A stretch of DNA of 64,000 bases, from contig OX344763.1 in assembly GCA_947034895.1 (NCBI GenBank), positions 18,383,001 through 18,447,000 on the forward strand, given 5' to 3'. The first letter of the stretch is position 1. Each line of letters starts with the position of its first letter. The translations under genes were made by a program, and so were the position numbers. The stretch comes from Rhytidiadelphus loreus (lineage: Eukaryota; Streptophyta; Bryopsida; Hypnales; Hylocomiaceae). Under the pieces are notes generated by a model. That model was not told the DNA's origin. It did not search any database and saw only the letters and a list, made by a program, of their open reading frames with translations. Below, one piece after another: positions 43,253 through 54,476 of the stretch.

Positions 43253-43952
43253 AAGGTAGGAGGCTTGAATGTTGGAGGGTCATTTAGAATCGCTCATGTA
43301 GACTGACCTGTAACGGACTTGAGGTGGTCTTCAAATGGACCTTCTACTGTCATTGAATGGATCAATAAAAAAAATATTATTTATTATAAGAGCCAATCAT
43401 ACGCTTTGCTTTCCCCATTTCTCTCTAAAAGCTGTAAGTGAACGATTTATAGAAGACCTCTGGTCAGAAATAGGGATCTATGACTCATCTTGTTTGAAAA
43501 TTCATAAGTAATTCAAAAATGCTTCAAAAACTACAAAACAACTTGGATAACAATCATAATCTATTTTTCTTTGTCTGAAAAATGAGCTAAAAATAATCCC
43601 ATACAAGAAACAACATGAAAAAGGCAAACCAACATTCCGTTTCATTTGTGTCAAAAAAAAAGGCAAACCAACCCTTAACCCATAAACGTCGATACGGACG
43701 TTTGGCGTCCGATGAATGACAAGAGAATCTCCTGTACAGGACAAAAATACAACTATTCATCCTCGTTTTTGGAGGTGGAAAGGAGAAATCTTCTTCTTCT
43801 TCAAATAAAAAAAGAGAAATCTTCTACGGTGCTTTGACTTCCAATGAGTGGTTTTGAAATTAATGATTCCCATGGTATCAAAATGCATGATTTCCACGGT
43901 CACCCGTCCCTCCTTTAAGGGTTAAATGCACGCTTTAAGAGCCTCCTACCTT
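43253..43952. mobile_element. TA-flanked AGGTAGGAGGC element with a nested TTAA MITE
   Basis: The left end is TA|AGGTAGGAGGCTTGAATG and the right end TTAAGAGCCTCCTACCT|TA. The MITE at 43675-43925 lies near its right end. Confidence 0.65.
43675..43925. mobile_element. TTAA-type MITE
   Basis: The ends are TTAACCCATAAACGTCG and TCCTTTAAGGGTTAA. The body is as in the 33488 copy, with a short TTCTTC/AAATAAA insertion near 43795. Confidence 0.75.
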
Positions 43953-44109
43953 ACAGTAAGCAATACTGTACCCATCGAGAATTTCACGCGGCATGGCCTG
44001 GCCTTCGACGCCGCGCAGACGTCCTTGTCTGACTCTGGTCCTTCCCTGCCTTGCCATCACTCCATCTTCCCGCCTTCCCCATCTAGTGCTGGTTCTTCAA
44101 TTGCCTTAA

Positions 44110-45688
44110 GAGCATCTCCAGCGGCGACCGGGAAAGGGGCGCGCCACAGACCATGCACCGTGATTGACTGTCGTTTCTCCTTCCCGGCCGGCCAACGGTG
44201 CTCTGTAAACTAGGCACGCGAACATGCTTCCCGAGGAGTTGGTCTCGGGGAAAGTAAAAGATGTAAGTGCAGGCCGTCCATTAACTGCGATAGATAGAGG
44301 CGGGCAGTTACGAAGAAAAAAAATTGAGTGCAATGAGAGCAATAAATCCCTCACAAATTCAATATCAAGCAATTGATTGGTTTAAAATGAAAGTAAAAGT
44401 ATTTTCTCTAATTTTTTAATTCAATGAAAATTTTGAAAATCAATAACTATCACTTTGTAGGTCCAAAAACCACCAAATTAAATCTATGTGCCCCTCCTTT
44501 TGAAGAGCTTTCCAACGGTATCAAGAATGTAGCCAAAGGATCCATAGTTCAAAAGATCGTTGTGTAATAAAGAAATTAACATGTCCTAAGTTATTGATAG
44601 TTTTTTATTTGAATTTCATTTGTAATAATAAAAATTAATTTATAAATATATCAATTTTATTTCTAGAATAATATAAATTTTTGATAATAGTAGTCTAATT
44701 CTAATTATAGAAATCACTTTGAGTAAGATTTCTAATGATTAAAAAAAAGGATTTGAACTGCAAGTTTACGATCTTTATATAGAAACTAGATGTATTAGAG
44801 ATCCAAACTTCTCTATTTTGGGCCCAAACTTTTACTTCGACCCAAACTTTTAGAGTTTGGGGCCGAAGCTTCTCTAACTTGGACCCAAACTTTTAGAGTT
44901 TCGGGCTGAAACTTCTCCAATTTGGGCCCAAATTTCTTCAGTTTAGGGCCCAAGCTTATTTACCTTGGGCCCAAACTTTCTTAAATTGGGGGCTTAAATA
45001 GAAAAACATTGGGGCTCAATTTTTTTGAGTTTGCCCTAAACTGCTTGGGATTGGATTAAAAAATTTCATAATGCTTGGGCTCTAATAGAAAAACTTTGGA
45101 GTAATAAATTCTTAATTTTGGAACCCAAGAATTAAAATTTGATGCCCAAAATTCTTGGGCTGTGATACTAAAAGATGTCTTATGTATAGGGCCTCTATTA
45201 TTTTCACTTTGTTTTCAATGCATAGGTTGTTTTGTATGTGATGTATGTATGTTTCCTATTGGTATATTTAACTCATTTAAAAAGGTTATTACCTTGTTTT
45301 TTTTATATAAAAGAACAAATAGGAAAACAAATCTAAATAAATCAAAAAGAAGTTTGGAAGAGCTTTTATGAGTTGAGGAATAAGTGGAATGTTTTTAGGA
45401 AGACTTGAACAATGCAATATATAGTGCATAATATGCAAAATACCTCCTCCTGCCCGAACATCCTCCACCTCCCGGCGCCATCGAAAACAACACCTAATTA
45501 ATTGTGTTTGCCAGTAGCGTGGCCCAAGTCAATCGTGCGAGCCCCTGCAACATTCCGTGTCGAGCCAAAATTTTAGTGGTCCCGGCGTTGAAAAACGCTT
45601 CCGGCTGCAAGCGTTGGGTCGAAGTTCTCCTTCCGGTCACGCCACAGGCTTTGCAGGGTCACTGTAGCTTGAACCGGTGGAGATGCTC
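44110..45688. mobile_element. 1.58 kb PIF/Harbinger-like non-autonomous element with paralogous near-empty site
   Basis: TAA flanks both ends (44107-44109 and 45689-45691). The ends are GAGCATCTCCAGCGGCGACC and an inverse ending CGGTGGAGATGCTC. Block A has CCTTGATTTCCGC at 18210-18222 without the element, differing by one base from the expected CCTTAATTTCCGC. The ends are GC-rich and the core AT-rich. No transposase frame is seen. Confidence 0.7.
44805..45130. repeat. Degenerate minisatellite inside the Harbinger-like element
   Basis: About ten irregularly spaced copies (about 25-40 bases apart) of TTGGGCCCAAACTTTT-like units occur in both orientations (GGGCCCAAAC, TTTAGAGTTTGGGGCC, TTGGGCCCAAATTTC). 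It is non-coding. Confidence 0.6.
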
Positions 45689-46039
45689 TAATTTCCGCTG
45701 CGATCCTTACAGTTGCAATAATATCGATTGAACATCCCAAGACACCATATTGATTGAACACCGTATCGATTGAACATCCCAAGACAGCATCAAGACAGTA
45801 GATTGCAAGACAGTGGAAATCCCAAGACAGTGTATTCCACATCCAAGAACGGTGCTTGTCAAAATCTAAGTTTAGATAGATTTTAGTCTGTTGTCTGCTT
45901 TACAGTACCCTTGGCGAAGCGAACGACAAGGCCGGGTATAGCTCGGCATTTTCGTCCGGGCAGTGACGAAGCCACGTTCAGACCGCGTGAAATGCTCGAT
46001 GGCGGGTACATAACGTGTCGCCTACAGTAAAGCGCGTCC

Positions 46040-47740
46040 CTCCCCATTGGACCAACCAAGCGTTGGAAGATTCGCTCGTCAGAGGTCCATGAACGTGGCC
46101 AAGTGGGCACGACTTTTTGACAAACTCCTGCCCGAAATTTCGGCTCTCTGGTTCGGGCTTGCCTCGGATTGTCTGATCAGGTGGCCCTGTCGAGTATGTT
46201 GTTGCTTCTCCTCATTGCAAAGTTGCAGTGCCTCTTTTGTGCGTGCTTGGAGCCCGATTTGGAGGCATGCTCGGAGCTCTGTTAGTGCTCTGGATGACAC
46301 ATTTGAAGCAGTGACTGAAGTGGTGAAGTCTTGCGTTTTGTGTTGCGGTTCTGTCATGCAGCAGCTTCAGGCGTATTTGAGCTTTATGCCGTGGATATAT
46401 ATATTCTGGGTTGATCGTGTTGCTGTGGTTTTGGTGGAGTTTTGAGCTGGCAGCTCATTTTGGCAAGCGTGCGGATTGTTCCATCAAATCCATCTTCCGA
46501 CTTCCATAAGCTTAAGGTACCGTAGAATGTTTCTTTGCTGTATGTGAGTCTAGATGTGCATACTCTGTCTGATTCTAGCGACTGCTTGTATGTTGTTGGA
46601 GGTTTTATGCCTGCTTTCTTGCATCTTGAGGTCACTCATCAGTGTGATTATCGAAGTTTTCGTTTACTGGTGTATCCGGGTGGATCATCCGAAGTTTCCA
46701 GATGGTTTTGCACTGTACAAGGTGGGTGATCAGGGAAAGGCATTTGTGCAAATTTTGGCTGTTGGCAACTCTGTCAACCGCATACTTCAGAAAGAACGTT
46801 CCTCTGCAGTGCCTTGCATAACTGAGCTTATAACTGAGCTTATAACCAAGCTTTTCGGTTGTCTAAAAACAGGAACAACACTAGAAGCCAATTCTGGTTC
46901 AGACTTCGAGCTGATGTACAGGACCTTCTCCATTGGACCGACCAAACCTTGGAATAGTCGCCTGCCTGGGGTCCACGAGCGTTGTCATGTGGGCAAGATT
47001 CTGATTCAGCTTTTTGACAAATTCAAATGCGGCCTGACTGTCGCTGGTTCGGGCTTGCCTCCTGGTCAGGTTGCCCTGTCGAGTACGTTGTCGTTTCTCC
47101 TCATTGCAAAGCTACAGTGCCTCTTTGGAAGCATTTTGCGTGCTTGGAGCCTTGTTGCGAGCTCTTAGTGCTTTGGATTGTGCATTTGAAGCAGTGACTG
47201 AAGTAGTGAAGTCTTGCGGTTTGTGTTGCGGTTCTGTCAGCAGGTTCAGGCGTATTTGAGCTTTATCCCGTGGAAATATATATTTTCTTGGATGATCGTG
47301 TTGCTGTGGTTTTGGTGGAGCTTTGAGCTAGCAGCTCGATTTGGCAAGCGTGCGGATTGTTCCATCAAATCCATCTTCCGACTTCCAAAAGCTGAAGGTA
47401 CTTAAGGTAGAATGTTTCTTTGCTGTATGTGAGTCTAGATGTACATACTCTGTGTGGTTTGATCGAGGAGGTTGTGATTCTAGCGACTGCTTGTATGTTG
47501 TTGGAGGTTTTATGCCCGCTTTTCTTGCTTCTTGAGGCCACTCATCAGTGTCATTATCGTAGTTTTCGTTTACTGGCATATTCCGGGGCATCATCCGAAG
47601 TTTCCCAGATGGTTTTGCACGAGGTGGGTGATTAGGGAAAGGCATTTGTGCAAATTTTGGCTGTTGGCAACTCTGTCAACCGCATACTTCAGAAAGGATG
47701 TTCCTTCCTCTACAGTGCCTTGCTTTGTGTTTCTGTGCTA
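46040..47740. repeat. Two tandem units of about 0.9 kb, GC-richer (block B)
   Basis: Units begin near 46046 and 46933 at CATTGGACC and are collinear with 19709-21430, with a few small indels. The second unit has frame-breaking changes relative to the first. Confidence 0.7.
46554..47168 (+). CDS. Hypothetical 204-codon frame, block B counterpart of 20232-20870
   Basis: Same start (MCILCLILATACMLLEVLCL) and same end (SLVASS, TAG). Relative to block A it lacks VTQL-like residues in the CITEL repeat and four residues near SILRA. Both are 12-base differences that keep the frame. It has a hydrophobic N-terminal third, then a soluble-looking segment. Family unknown. The whole frame could be a relic whose openness is inherited from a recent duplication. 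Confidence 0.3.
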   Translation: MCILCLILATACMLLEVLCLLSCILRSLISVIIEVFVYWCIRVDHPKFPDGFALYKVGDQGKAFVQILAVGNSVNRILQKERSSAVPCITELITELITKLFGCLKTGTTLEANSGSDFELMYRTFSIGPTKPWNSRLPGVHERCHVGKILIQLFDKFKCGLTVAGSGLPPGQVALSSTLSFLLIAKLQCLFGSILRAWSLVASS

Positions 47741-49292
47741 GACAGATGACCATCATTCTTTGGGATGAATGATTGTCCTTGATTGACAAGCTGCTGTAGC
47801 ACTGACGAATATGCCTCTTGCAGTGGTCCTTTGTGAAGATGGTTGTCACAATTTTTGGTTTGTGGAATATTGTTGATTTAACATAATTGAGCTTACATGT
47901 GTTTTGTTTTACATGATACTTTGGTTTGAGCTTCTATGTGTTTCTTTCTAGAATGTTGACTTATCTCCAACTGTTAATCAACTTGTCAGTTTAGTGTTGT
48001 TACTATGTTCATAGATTATGTTTCCTTGATGTAAATTTCAATATGTGTGAATATGTTCTTGTGGATCATATGTATTTGGAGGTTGAAGCATATACAAAGC
48101 ATGAATGAATGCTACTATACAAGTGTGTTTTACATTTTCACCTAGGATTTGTTATTTGCTCTCTAGTCAAGTATGTTTTTTATATGAGTGATTCTAAATC
48201 CTTTAGGTCTTTCACAAAACCTATGTTGGACCTAGGCTTTTTGATTGAATTGGGTTGTTGCACTTTGGGGTAGGCCTTGGTGACTTCAAATGCTCTTTGG
48301 AAGGATTTTTTGTGTAGCTCCTAATTGTCATCTTCATTATGTAAGGCTTGTAGTCAAGTTTTGTTTCATATTAATTTAGTAAGTCTTGCATATGTTATAA
48401 AATTTATCTTATGGGGAGTGAACTTTGGCACTTTTGATAGAGAAAAAATTGCCAAAGTTTGAGACTTTGATACTTTGAAATTTTCAAGTTGGATTTCAAA
48501 CCCCATATAACGTTTCAATCTCAAGCATCTTGATCTTGCAAGTGTTGTGGTTTTTGAGTTTGGAATTTTTGGAAGTTGCAAGTCAATAGGTAAACTAAAA
48601 TGTTCTAAAGATGGATGTCCCAAGACAATAATGAAGAGGGATCATGTTGCATAATTACTTTAGGGGGAGTTGTCTTGGGACAATTATACACTTGAAATGG
48701 CCTCAAAAATAGTGGGGTGAATTCATGGGTTTTAATTTGTTATTCAACCTATTATGAGTGAATTTGAAAAGATGGGCCAATGACTATATTTGAGCTTGAA
48801 ACTCTTTTCTAACTCTTTTGTACATGCTTTATCAAATTTATACAAATTGAAGTTTATATATGTATTTGAGAGGAAAGTACAAATCATTGTGAAGTCATAA
48901 TTTTTTCAACTTAAGAATGTTTCAATCTTTTGTGCCTATTTATTGATTTTATGTGCATTGAATTTTGTTTTATTTATTTAGGAGATGTAATTATGAGTCA
49001 ATATTTTACATTTTTTCATATTTCTATAATTATCTTTTAGTCATTCAAAATTGTTTAGTATTCTTGAAAAATATTGAAACTATTATGAAGTTTTTAGCAA
49101 TGAATTTTGAATGATCATGTGAGTCTTGTTCATAATACTAGTTAATAAAGATTTTCAATGTTTCCTTTGAGATGAAATCTTTTGCATATGGAATTTTCTC
49201 ATTGGACTTTCATGATAGGTTTTTAGTAGAAAACATCATGATCTGAAACAACTTTTTCTAAAGAGGTAATACACCGGACTATGTAGGTTGCC
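47741..49292. promoter_or_regulatory. Leader/promoter region of NLR-B, no gene seen
   Basis: Collinear with 21431-23016. Divergence rises toward the gene (48.7-49.3 kb). The start context GTTGCCATGGCGG is identical to that of NLR-A. Confidence 0.4.
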
Positions 49293-52200
49293 ATGGCGGT
49301 GGAGTTAGTTGCAGGAGCAATCCTTGGAGCCATTGTCGGAGAATTACTCAAAGATGTGATTTATGTAGCCAAAATGGCTTCTCGGTGTAAGGAAAATTGC
49401 AAAAGTCTATTGGTGACTTTGGAAGAAGTCTCACCACTTTTGGATGCCATTGCAAAGTCTACAACGATTGAAAATGTGAGTTGTCAAGTATGGCTCAAAA
49501 GTGCACATGATCTTTTGAAGGATGCCAAGACCATTGTAGAAGCATGTTTGGTGAAGAAATGGATTGATCGATTCAACTACATCAAGCGAACAAAGTTGTC
49601 TACAAAAATCGTAGCAATTAACGATCAAATTCAAATGAAACTACTGCAGTCGAATTTGATAACACTTTGTACTCTTCTAGAAGTCAAAAAATTGCCTATA
49701 CAACAACCAACTACAATTGGTTCAATGGTGTTGAGTATTCCACATACAAAAATGCAAGACATTCCAAGCATGACGGTGCCATTTGTGGCCAATCCATTTG
49801 AGGGGTTGAAGAACAAAATCATTAATGGAGGGAATGGAATGGATGTACCTATGACTATCGGCTTGAAGGGGAGAGGTGGGTGTGGCAAAACATTGCTTGC
49901 AAAGATGGTCAATAATGATGAAGACATTCAAAGAATGTACGGAGAAGGTGGTATCTTGTGGATCACGATTGGGCGTGATGCTACAATACCATCCCTCTAT
50001 TTGACCATGGCCAAGCTACTTCATGATGGTGGTGCTTATGAGCGTGACTATAGTCATAGGAATCTTGAAGACCAACATGGATATTTGATACAAGTACTCC
50101 AAAAGAAGAAAGTTCTATTGATCTTGGATGATGTATGGGATTGTTATCCAGCAAACAATCGTGCAATGATTGACTGGTTGGATGTTGCTAAAGGACCGGG
50201 TTCAATAACATTGATCACTACACGAGAGTTTCCCGTTTTAAAATGTGTCAAATGTGTAGACATGGTGGATGTCCAATCATTATCTAAAGACGATAGTTGG
50301 GAGTTGTTTTGCATGCACGCCTTTGCGAGCAAGAAACCTCCATCAATTCCTATTGAAGCCATAGCCAAAGATATTTGTGAGCAATGTGATGGACTCCCAC
50401 TAGCTATCAAAGTCATTGGTAGCTCAATGTGGGATAAGGATGATGAAAGACAGTGGCGTAATACTTTAAATTATTTGGAAGGAACAACAACAACACCCCT
50501 TTCCAAAGAAGTGGTGCACCAACTTTACAATCATTTGCAATATAGCTATGACGAATTGGATGAGACCTCCAAAAAATGTTTTTTACACTTTGCAGCATTT
50601 CCAGAAGATGATCGAATTTCAATGAGCCATTTATGTGACATATGGCATGCGCAACAATTATTTGGTTCTCTAAGTGCCCAAGAAACAAGAGATTTTGGCT
50701 TAGCAGTCTTGATTGATTTAGCTGACCGATCTTTGATTGACTTGTTGGGAGGTGGAGAATATGTTCAAATACACGATGTTCTACGAGACCTTGCGAATCA
50801 CATCCTTAGCAAGGCTAAATCCAATGAATGGGCATCTCAATGTTATTTTCAAGTTGGAAAAGTATTTGAAAGATTTCCAACAATAGGAAAACATATCAAG
50901 ATTGTGTCTTTGATAGGTTGTACCTTTCGTGAGTTCCCCAACAACCTTGAGTTACCAATTCTTCAAGTGTTTTTATTATCCAAGATTTCACTTGCCAATG
51001 ACATTGAAAGCTTGGAGATTCCGCAAGGTTTTTTTTCAAGTATGAAAGATTTGCAATTGTTGAATATGCGTGAATCTATTGGAGTCAAAGGCAATCTTCT
51101 AAACTTTGAAGGATTGACCTCCCTCATATACTTGGATTTGTCATGGTGTTCATCCTTGACGCAGCTTCCCAAGGGCATCAAAGAATTGAAATCTCTTACA
51201 CACTTGGATTTGTCATGTTGTTCATCTTTGACGCAGCTTCCCGAGGGTATCAAAGAATTGAAGTCTCTCACACACTTGAATTTGATAAGGTGTCCATCCT
51301 TGACGCAGCTTCAAGAGGGTATCAAAGACTTGAAGTCTCTCACATGCTTGGATTTGCGAGGGTGTTCATGCTTGACGCAGCTTCCCGAGGGTATCAAAGA
51401 ACTAAAGTCTCTCACACTCTTGAATATGAGAGGATGTTCATCCTTGACGCAGCTTCCCGAGGGTATCAAAGAACTAAAGTCTCTCACACGCTTGGATTTG
51501 GAAGAATGTTCATCCTTGACCCAGCTTCCGGAGGGTATCAAAGAACTGAAGTGTCTTACACACTTGGATTTGTGGGGGTGTTCATCCTTGACGCAGCTTC
51601 TCGAGGGTATCAAAGAACTAAAGTCTCTCACACGCTTGGATTTGCGATGGTGTTCATCCTTGACGCACCTTCCCGAGGGTATCAAAGAACTAAAGTCTCT
51701 CACACTCTTGGATTTGCAAGGGTGTTCATCCTTGACGCAGCTTCCCGAGGGTATCAAAGAACTAAAGTCTCTCACACGCTTGGATTTGCAAGGGTGTTCA
51801 TCCTTGACGCAGCTTCCCGAGGGTATCAAAGACTTGAAGTCTCTCACATGCTTGGATTTGCAAGGGTGTTCATGCTTGACGCAGCTTCCCGAGGGTATCA
51901 AAGAACTAAAGTCTCTCACACGCTTGGATTTGGAAGAATGTTCATCCTTGACGCAGCTTCCCGAGGGTATCAAAGAACTAAAGTCTCTCACACACTTGAT
52001 TTTGCGATGGTGTTCATCCTTGACGCACCTTCCCGAGGGTATCAAAGAACTAAAGTCTCTCACACTCTTGCATATGAGAGGATGTTCATCCTTGACGCAG
52101 CTTCCCGAGGGTATCAAAGAACTAAAGTCTCTCACACGCTTGGATTTGGAAGAATGTTCATCCTTGACGCAGCTTTCGGAGGGTATCAATGAACTAAAGT

Positions 52201-54476
52201 CTCTCACAGGCTTGAATTTGTTGTGGTGTTCATCCTTGATGCAGCTTCCCGAGGGTATCAAAGAACTGAAGTGTCTTACACGCTTGGATTTGTGGGGGTG
52301 TTCATCCTTGACGCAGCTTCCCGAGGGTATCAAAGAACTAAAGTCTCTCACACGCTTGGATTTGGCAAGATGTTCATCCTTGACTCAGCTTCCCGAGGGT
52401 ATCAAAGAACTAAAGTCTCTCACACTCTTGAATATGAGAGGATGTTCATCCTTGACGCAGCTTCCCGAGGGTATCAAAGAACTAAAGTCTCTCACATGCT
52501 TGAATTTGTTGGGGTGTTCATCCTTGATGCAGCTTCCCGAGGGTATCAAAGAACTAAAGTCTCTCACACGCTTGGATTTGCGAAGGTGTTTATCCTTGAT
52601 GCAACTTCCCGAGGGTATCAAAGAATTGAAGTCTCTCACACGCTTGGGTTTGACGGGGTATTCATCCTTGATGCAACTTCCTGAAGGTATCGAAGAACTG
52701 AAGTCTCTCACACGCTTGGATTTGTCATGGTGTCCATCCTTGACGCAGCTTCCCGAGGGTATCAAAGAACTAAAGTCTCTCACACGCTTGGATTTGCGAG
52801 GGTGTTTATCCTTGGTGCAGCTTCCCGAGGGTATCAAAGAACTAAAGTCTCTCACACGCTTGGATTTGGAAGAATGTTCATCCTTGATGCAACTTCCCGA
52901 GGGTATCAAAGAACTAAAGTCTCTCACACGCTTGGATTTGGAAGAATGTTCATCCTTGACGCAGCTTCCGGAGGGTATCAATGAACTAAAGTCTCTCACA
53001 TGCTTGAATTTGTTGGGGTGTTCATCCTTGATGCAGCTTCCCGAGGGTATCAAAGAACTAAAGTCTCTCACACGCTTGGATTTGCAAGGGTGTTCATCCT
53101 TGACGCAGCTTCCCGAGGGTATCAAAGAACTAAAGTCTTTCACACGCTTGGATTTATCATGGTGTCCATCCTTGACTCAGCTTCCCGAGGGTATCAAAGA
53201 CTTGAAGTCTCTCACATGCTTGGATTTGCGAGGGTGTTCATGCTTGACGCAGCTTCCCGAGGGTATCAAAGAACTAAAGTCTCTCACACGCTTGGATTTG
53301 CAAGGGTGTTCATCCTTGACGCAGCTTCCCGAGGGTATCAAAGAACTAAAGTCTCTCTCACGCTTGGATTTGCGAAGGTGTTTATCCTTGATGCAACTTC
53401 CCGAGGGTATCAAAGAATTGAAGTCTCTCACACGCTTGGGTTTGACGGGGTATTCATCCTTGATGCAACTTTCTGAAGGTATCGAAGAACTGAAGTCTCT
53501 CACACGCTTGGATTTGTCATGGTGTCCATCCTTGACGCAGCTTCCCGAGGGTATCAAAGAACTAAAGTCTCTCACACGCTTGGATTTGCGAGGGTGTTTA
53601 TCCTTGATGCAGCTTCCCGAGGGTATCAAAGAACTAAAGTCTCTCACACGCTTGGATTTGGAAGAATGTTCATCCTTGATGCAACTTCCCGAGGGTATCA
53701 AAGAACTAAAGTCTCTCACACGCTTGGATTTGGTAGGGTGTTCATCCTTGACGCAGCTTCCCGAGGGTATCAAAGAACTAAAGTCTCTCACACGCTTGGA
53801 TTTGCGAGGGTGTTCATCCTTGACGCAGCTTCCCGAGGGTATCAAAGAACTAAAGTCTCTCACACGCTTGGATTTGGAAGAATGTTCATCCTTGACGCAG
53901 CTTCCGGAGGGTATCAATGAACTAAAGTCTCTCACATGCTTGAATTTGTTGGGGTGTTCATCCTTGATGCAGCTTCCCGAGGGTATCAAAGAACTAAAGT
54001 CTCTCACACGCTTGGATTTGCAAGGGTGTTCATCCTTGACGCAGCTTCCCGAGGGTATCAAAGAACTAAAGTCTCTCACACTCTTGGATTTGAGAGGGTG
54101 TTCATCCTTGACGCAGCTTCCCGAGGGTATCAAAGAACTAAAGTCTCTCACACTCTTGAATATGAGAGGATGTTCATCCTTGACGCAGCTTCCCGAGGGT
54201 ATCAAAGAACTAAAGTCTCTCACACGCTTGGATTTGGAAGAATGTTCATCCTTGACGCAGCTTCCGGAGGGTATCAATGAACTAAAGTCTCTCACATGCT
54301 TGAATTTGTTGTGGTGTTCATCCTTGACGCAGCTTCCCGAGGGTATCAAAGACTTGAAGTCTCTCACATGCTTGGATTTGCGAGGGTGTTCATGCTTGAC
54401 GCAGCTTCCCGAGGGTATCAAAGAACTAAAGTCTCTCACACGCTTGGATTTGCAAGGGTGTTCATCCTTGACGTAG
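49293..54476 (+). CDS. NLR-B: RPW8-type CC-NB-ARC with a giant LRR array
   Basis: Intronless frame of 1727 codons. The RPW8-like domain is 1-150 and NB-ARC about 175-510, with the same motif positions as NLR-A: GRGGCGKT 193-200, LLILDDVW 275-282, GSITLITTRE 303-312, GLPLA from 367, IHD 493-495. From residue 611 there are 46 complete 24-residue LRRs and half of a 47th, ended by TAG at 54474-54476 where the repeat normally has CAG (Gln). Removing that one change would extend the frame to 55211. Typical RPW8-class NLRs of ADR1/NRG1 type are about 800-850 residues (from memory), so the array is the unusual part. NB-ARC differs from NLR-A at only about ten residues, while the first 147 codons differ at about 35. 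Likely immune receptor or helper; the function of the truncated product is unknown. Confidence 0.88.
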   Translation: MAVELVAGAILGAIVGELLKDVIYVAKMASRCKENCKSLLVTLEEVSPLLDAIAKSTTIENVSCQVWLKSAHDLLKDAKTIVEACLVKKWIDRFNYIKRTKLSTKIVAINDQIQMKLLQSNLITLCTLLEVKKLPIQQPTTIGSMVLSIPHTKMQDIPSMTVPFVANPFEGLKNKIINGGNGMDVPMTIGLKGRGGCGKTLLAKMVNNDEDIQRMYGEGGILWITIGRDATIPSLYLTMAKLLHDGGAYERDYSHRNLEDQHGYLIQVLQKKKVLLILDDVWDCYPANNRAMIDWLDVAKGPGSITLITTREFPVLKCVKCVDMVDVQSLSKDDSWELFCMHAFASKKPPSIPIEAIAKDICEQCDGLPLAIKVIGSSMWDKDDERQWRNTLNYLEGTTTTPLSKEVVHQLYNHLQYSYDELDETSKKCFLHFAAFPEDDRISMSHLCDIWHAQQLFGSLSAQETRDFGLAVLIDLADRSLIDLLGGGEYVQIHDVLRDLANHILSKAKSNEWASQCYFQVGKVFERFPTIGKHIKIVSLIGCTFREFPNNLELPILQVFLLSKISLANDIESLEIPQGFFSSMKDLQLLNMRESIGVKGNLLNFEGLTSLIYLDLSWCSSLTQLPKGIKELKSLTHLDLSCCSSLTQLPEGIKELKSLTHLNLIRCPSLTQLQEGIKDLKSLTCLDLRGCSCLTQLPEGIKELKSLTLLNMRGCSSLTQLPEGIKELKSLTRLDLEECSSLTQLPEGIKELKCLTHLDLWGCSSLTQLLEGIKELKSLTRLDLRWCSSLTHLPEGIKELKSLTLLDLQGCSSLTQLPEGIKELKSLTRLDLQGCSSLTQLPEGIKDLKSLTCLDLQGCSCLTQLPEGIKELKSLTRLDLEECSSLTQLPEGIKELKSLTHLILRWCSSLTHLPEGIKELKSLTLLHMRGCSSLTQLPEGIKELKSLTRLDLEECSSLTQLSEGINELKSLTGLNLLWCSSLMQLPEGIKELKCLTRLDLWGCSSLTQLPEGIKELKSLTRLDLARCSSLTQLPEGIKELKSLTLLNMRGCSSLTQLPEGIKELKSLTCLNLLGCSSLMQLPEGIKELKSLTRLDLRRCLSLMQLPEGIKELKSLTRLGLTGYSSLMQLPEGIEELKSLTRLDLSWCPSLTQLPEGIKELKSLTRLDLRGCLSLVQLPEGIKELKSLTRLDLEECSSLMQLPEGIKELKSLTRLDLEECSSLTQLPEGINELKSLTCLNLLGCSSLMQLPEGIKELKSLTRLDLQGCSSLTQLPEGIKELKSFTRLDLSWCPSLTQLPEGIKDLKSLTCLDLRGCSCLTQLPEGIKELKSLTRLDLQGCSSLTQLPEGIKELKSLSRLDLRRCLSLMQLPEGIKELKSLTRLGLTGYSSLMQLSEGIEELKSLTRLDLSWCPSLTQLPEGIKELKSLTRLDLRGCLSLMQLPEGIKELKSLTRLDLEECSSLMQLPEGIKELKSLTRLDLVGCSSLTQLPEGIKELKSLTRLDLRGCSSLTQLPEGIKELKSLTRLDLEECSSLTQLPEGINELKSLTCLNLLGCSSLMQLPEGIKELKSLTRLDLQGCSSLTQLPEGIKELKSLTLLDLRGCSSLTQLPEGIKELKSLTLLNMRGCSSLTQLPEGIKELKSLTRLDLEECSSLTQLPEGINELKSLTCLNLLWCSSLTQLPEGIKDLKSLTCLDLRGCSCLTQLPEGIKELKSLTRLDLQGCSSLT

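Noticed and set aside
43926..44213. 95-codon frame at the GC-rich Harbinger-like end
   Set aside because: Crosses the left border of the inserted element, so it cannot be an ancestral gene.
51143..52192. Second sense-strand frame over the arrays (repeating FILDAASRGYQRTKVSHTLG)
   Set aside because: Shifted shadow of the LRR frame; it is broken into pieces, while the LRR frame matches a known family and links to NB-ARC.
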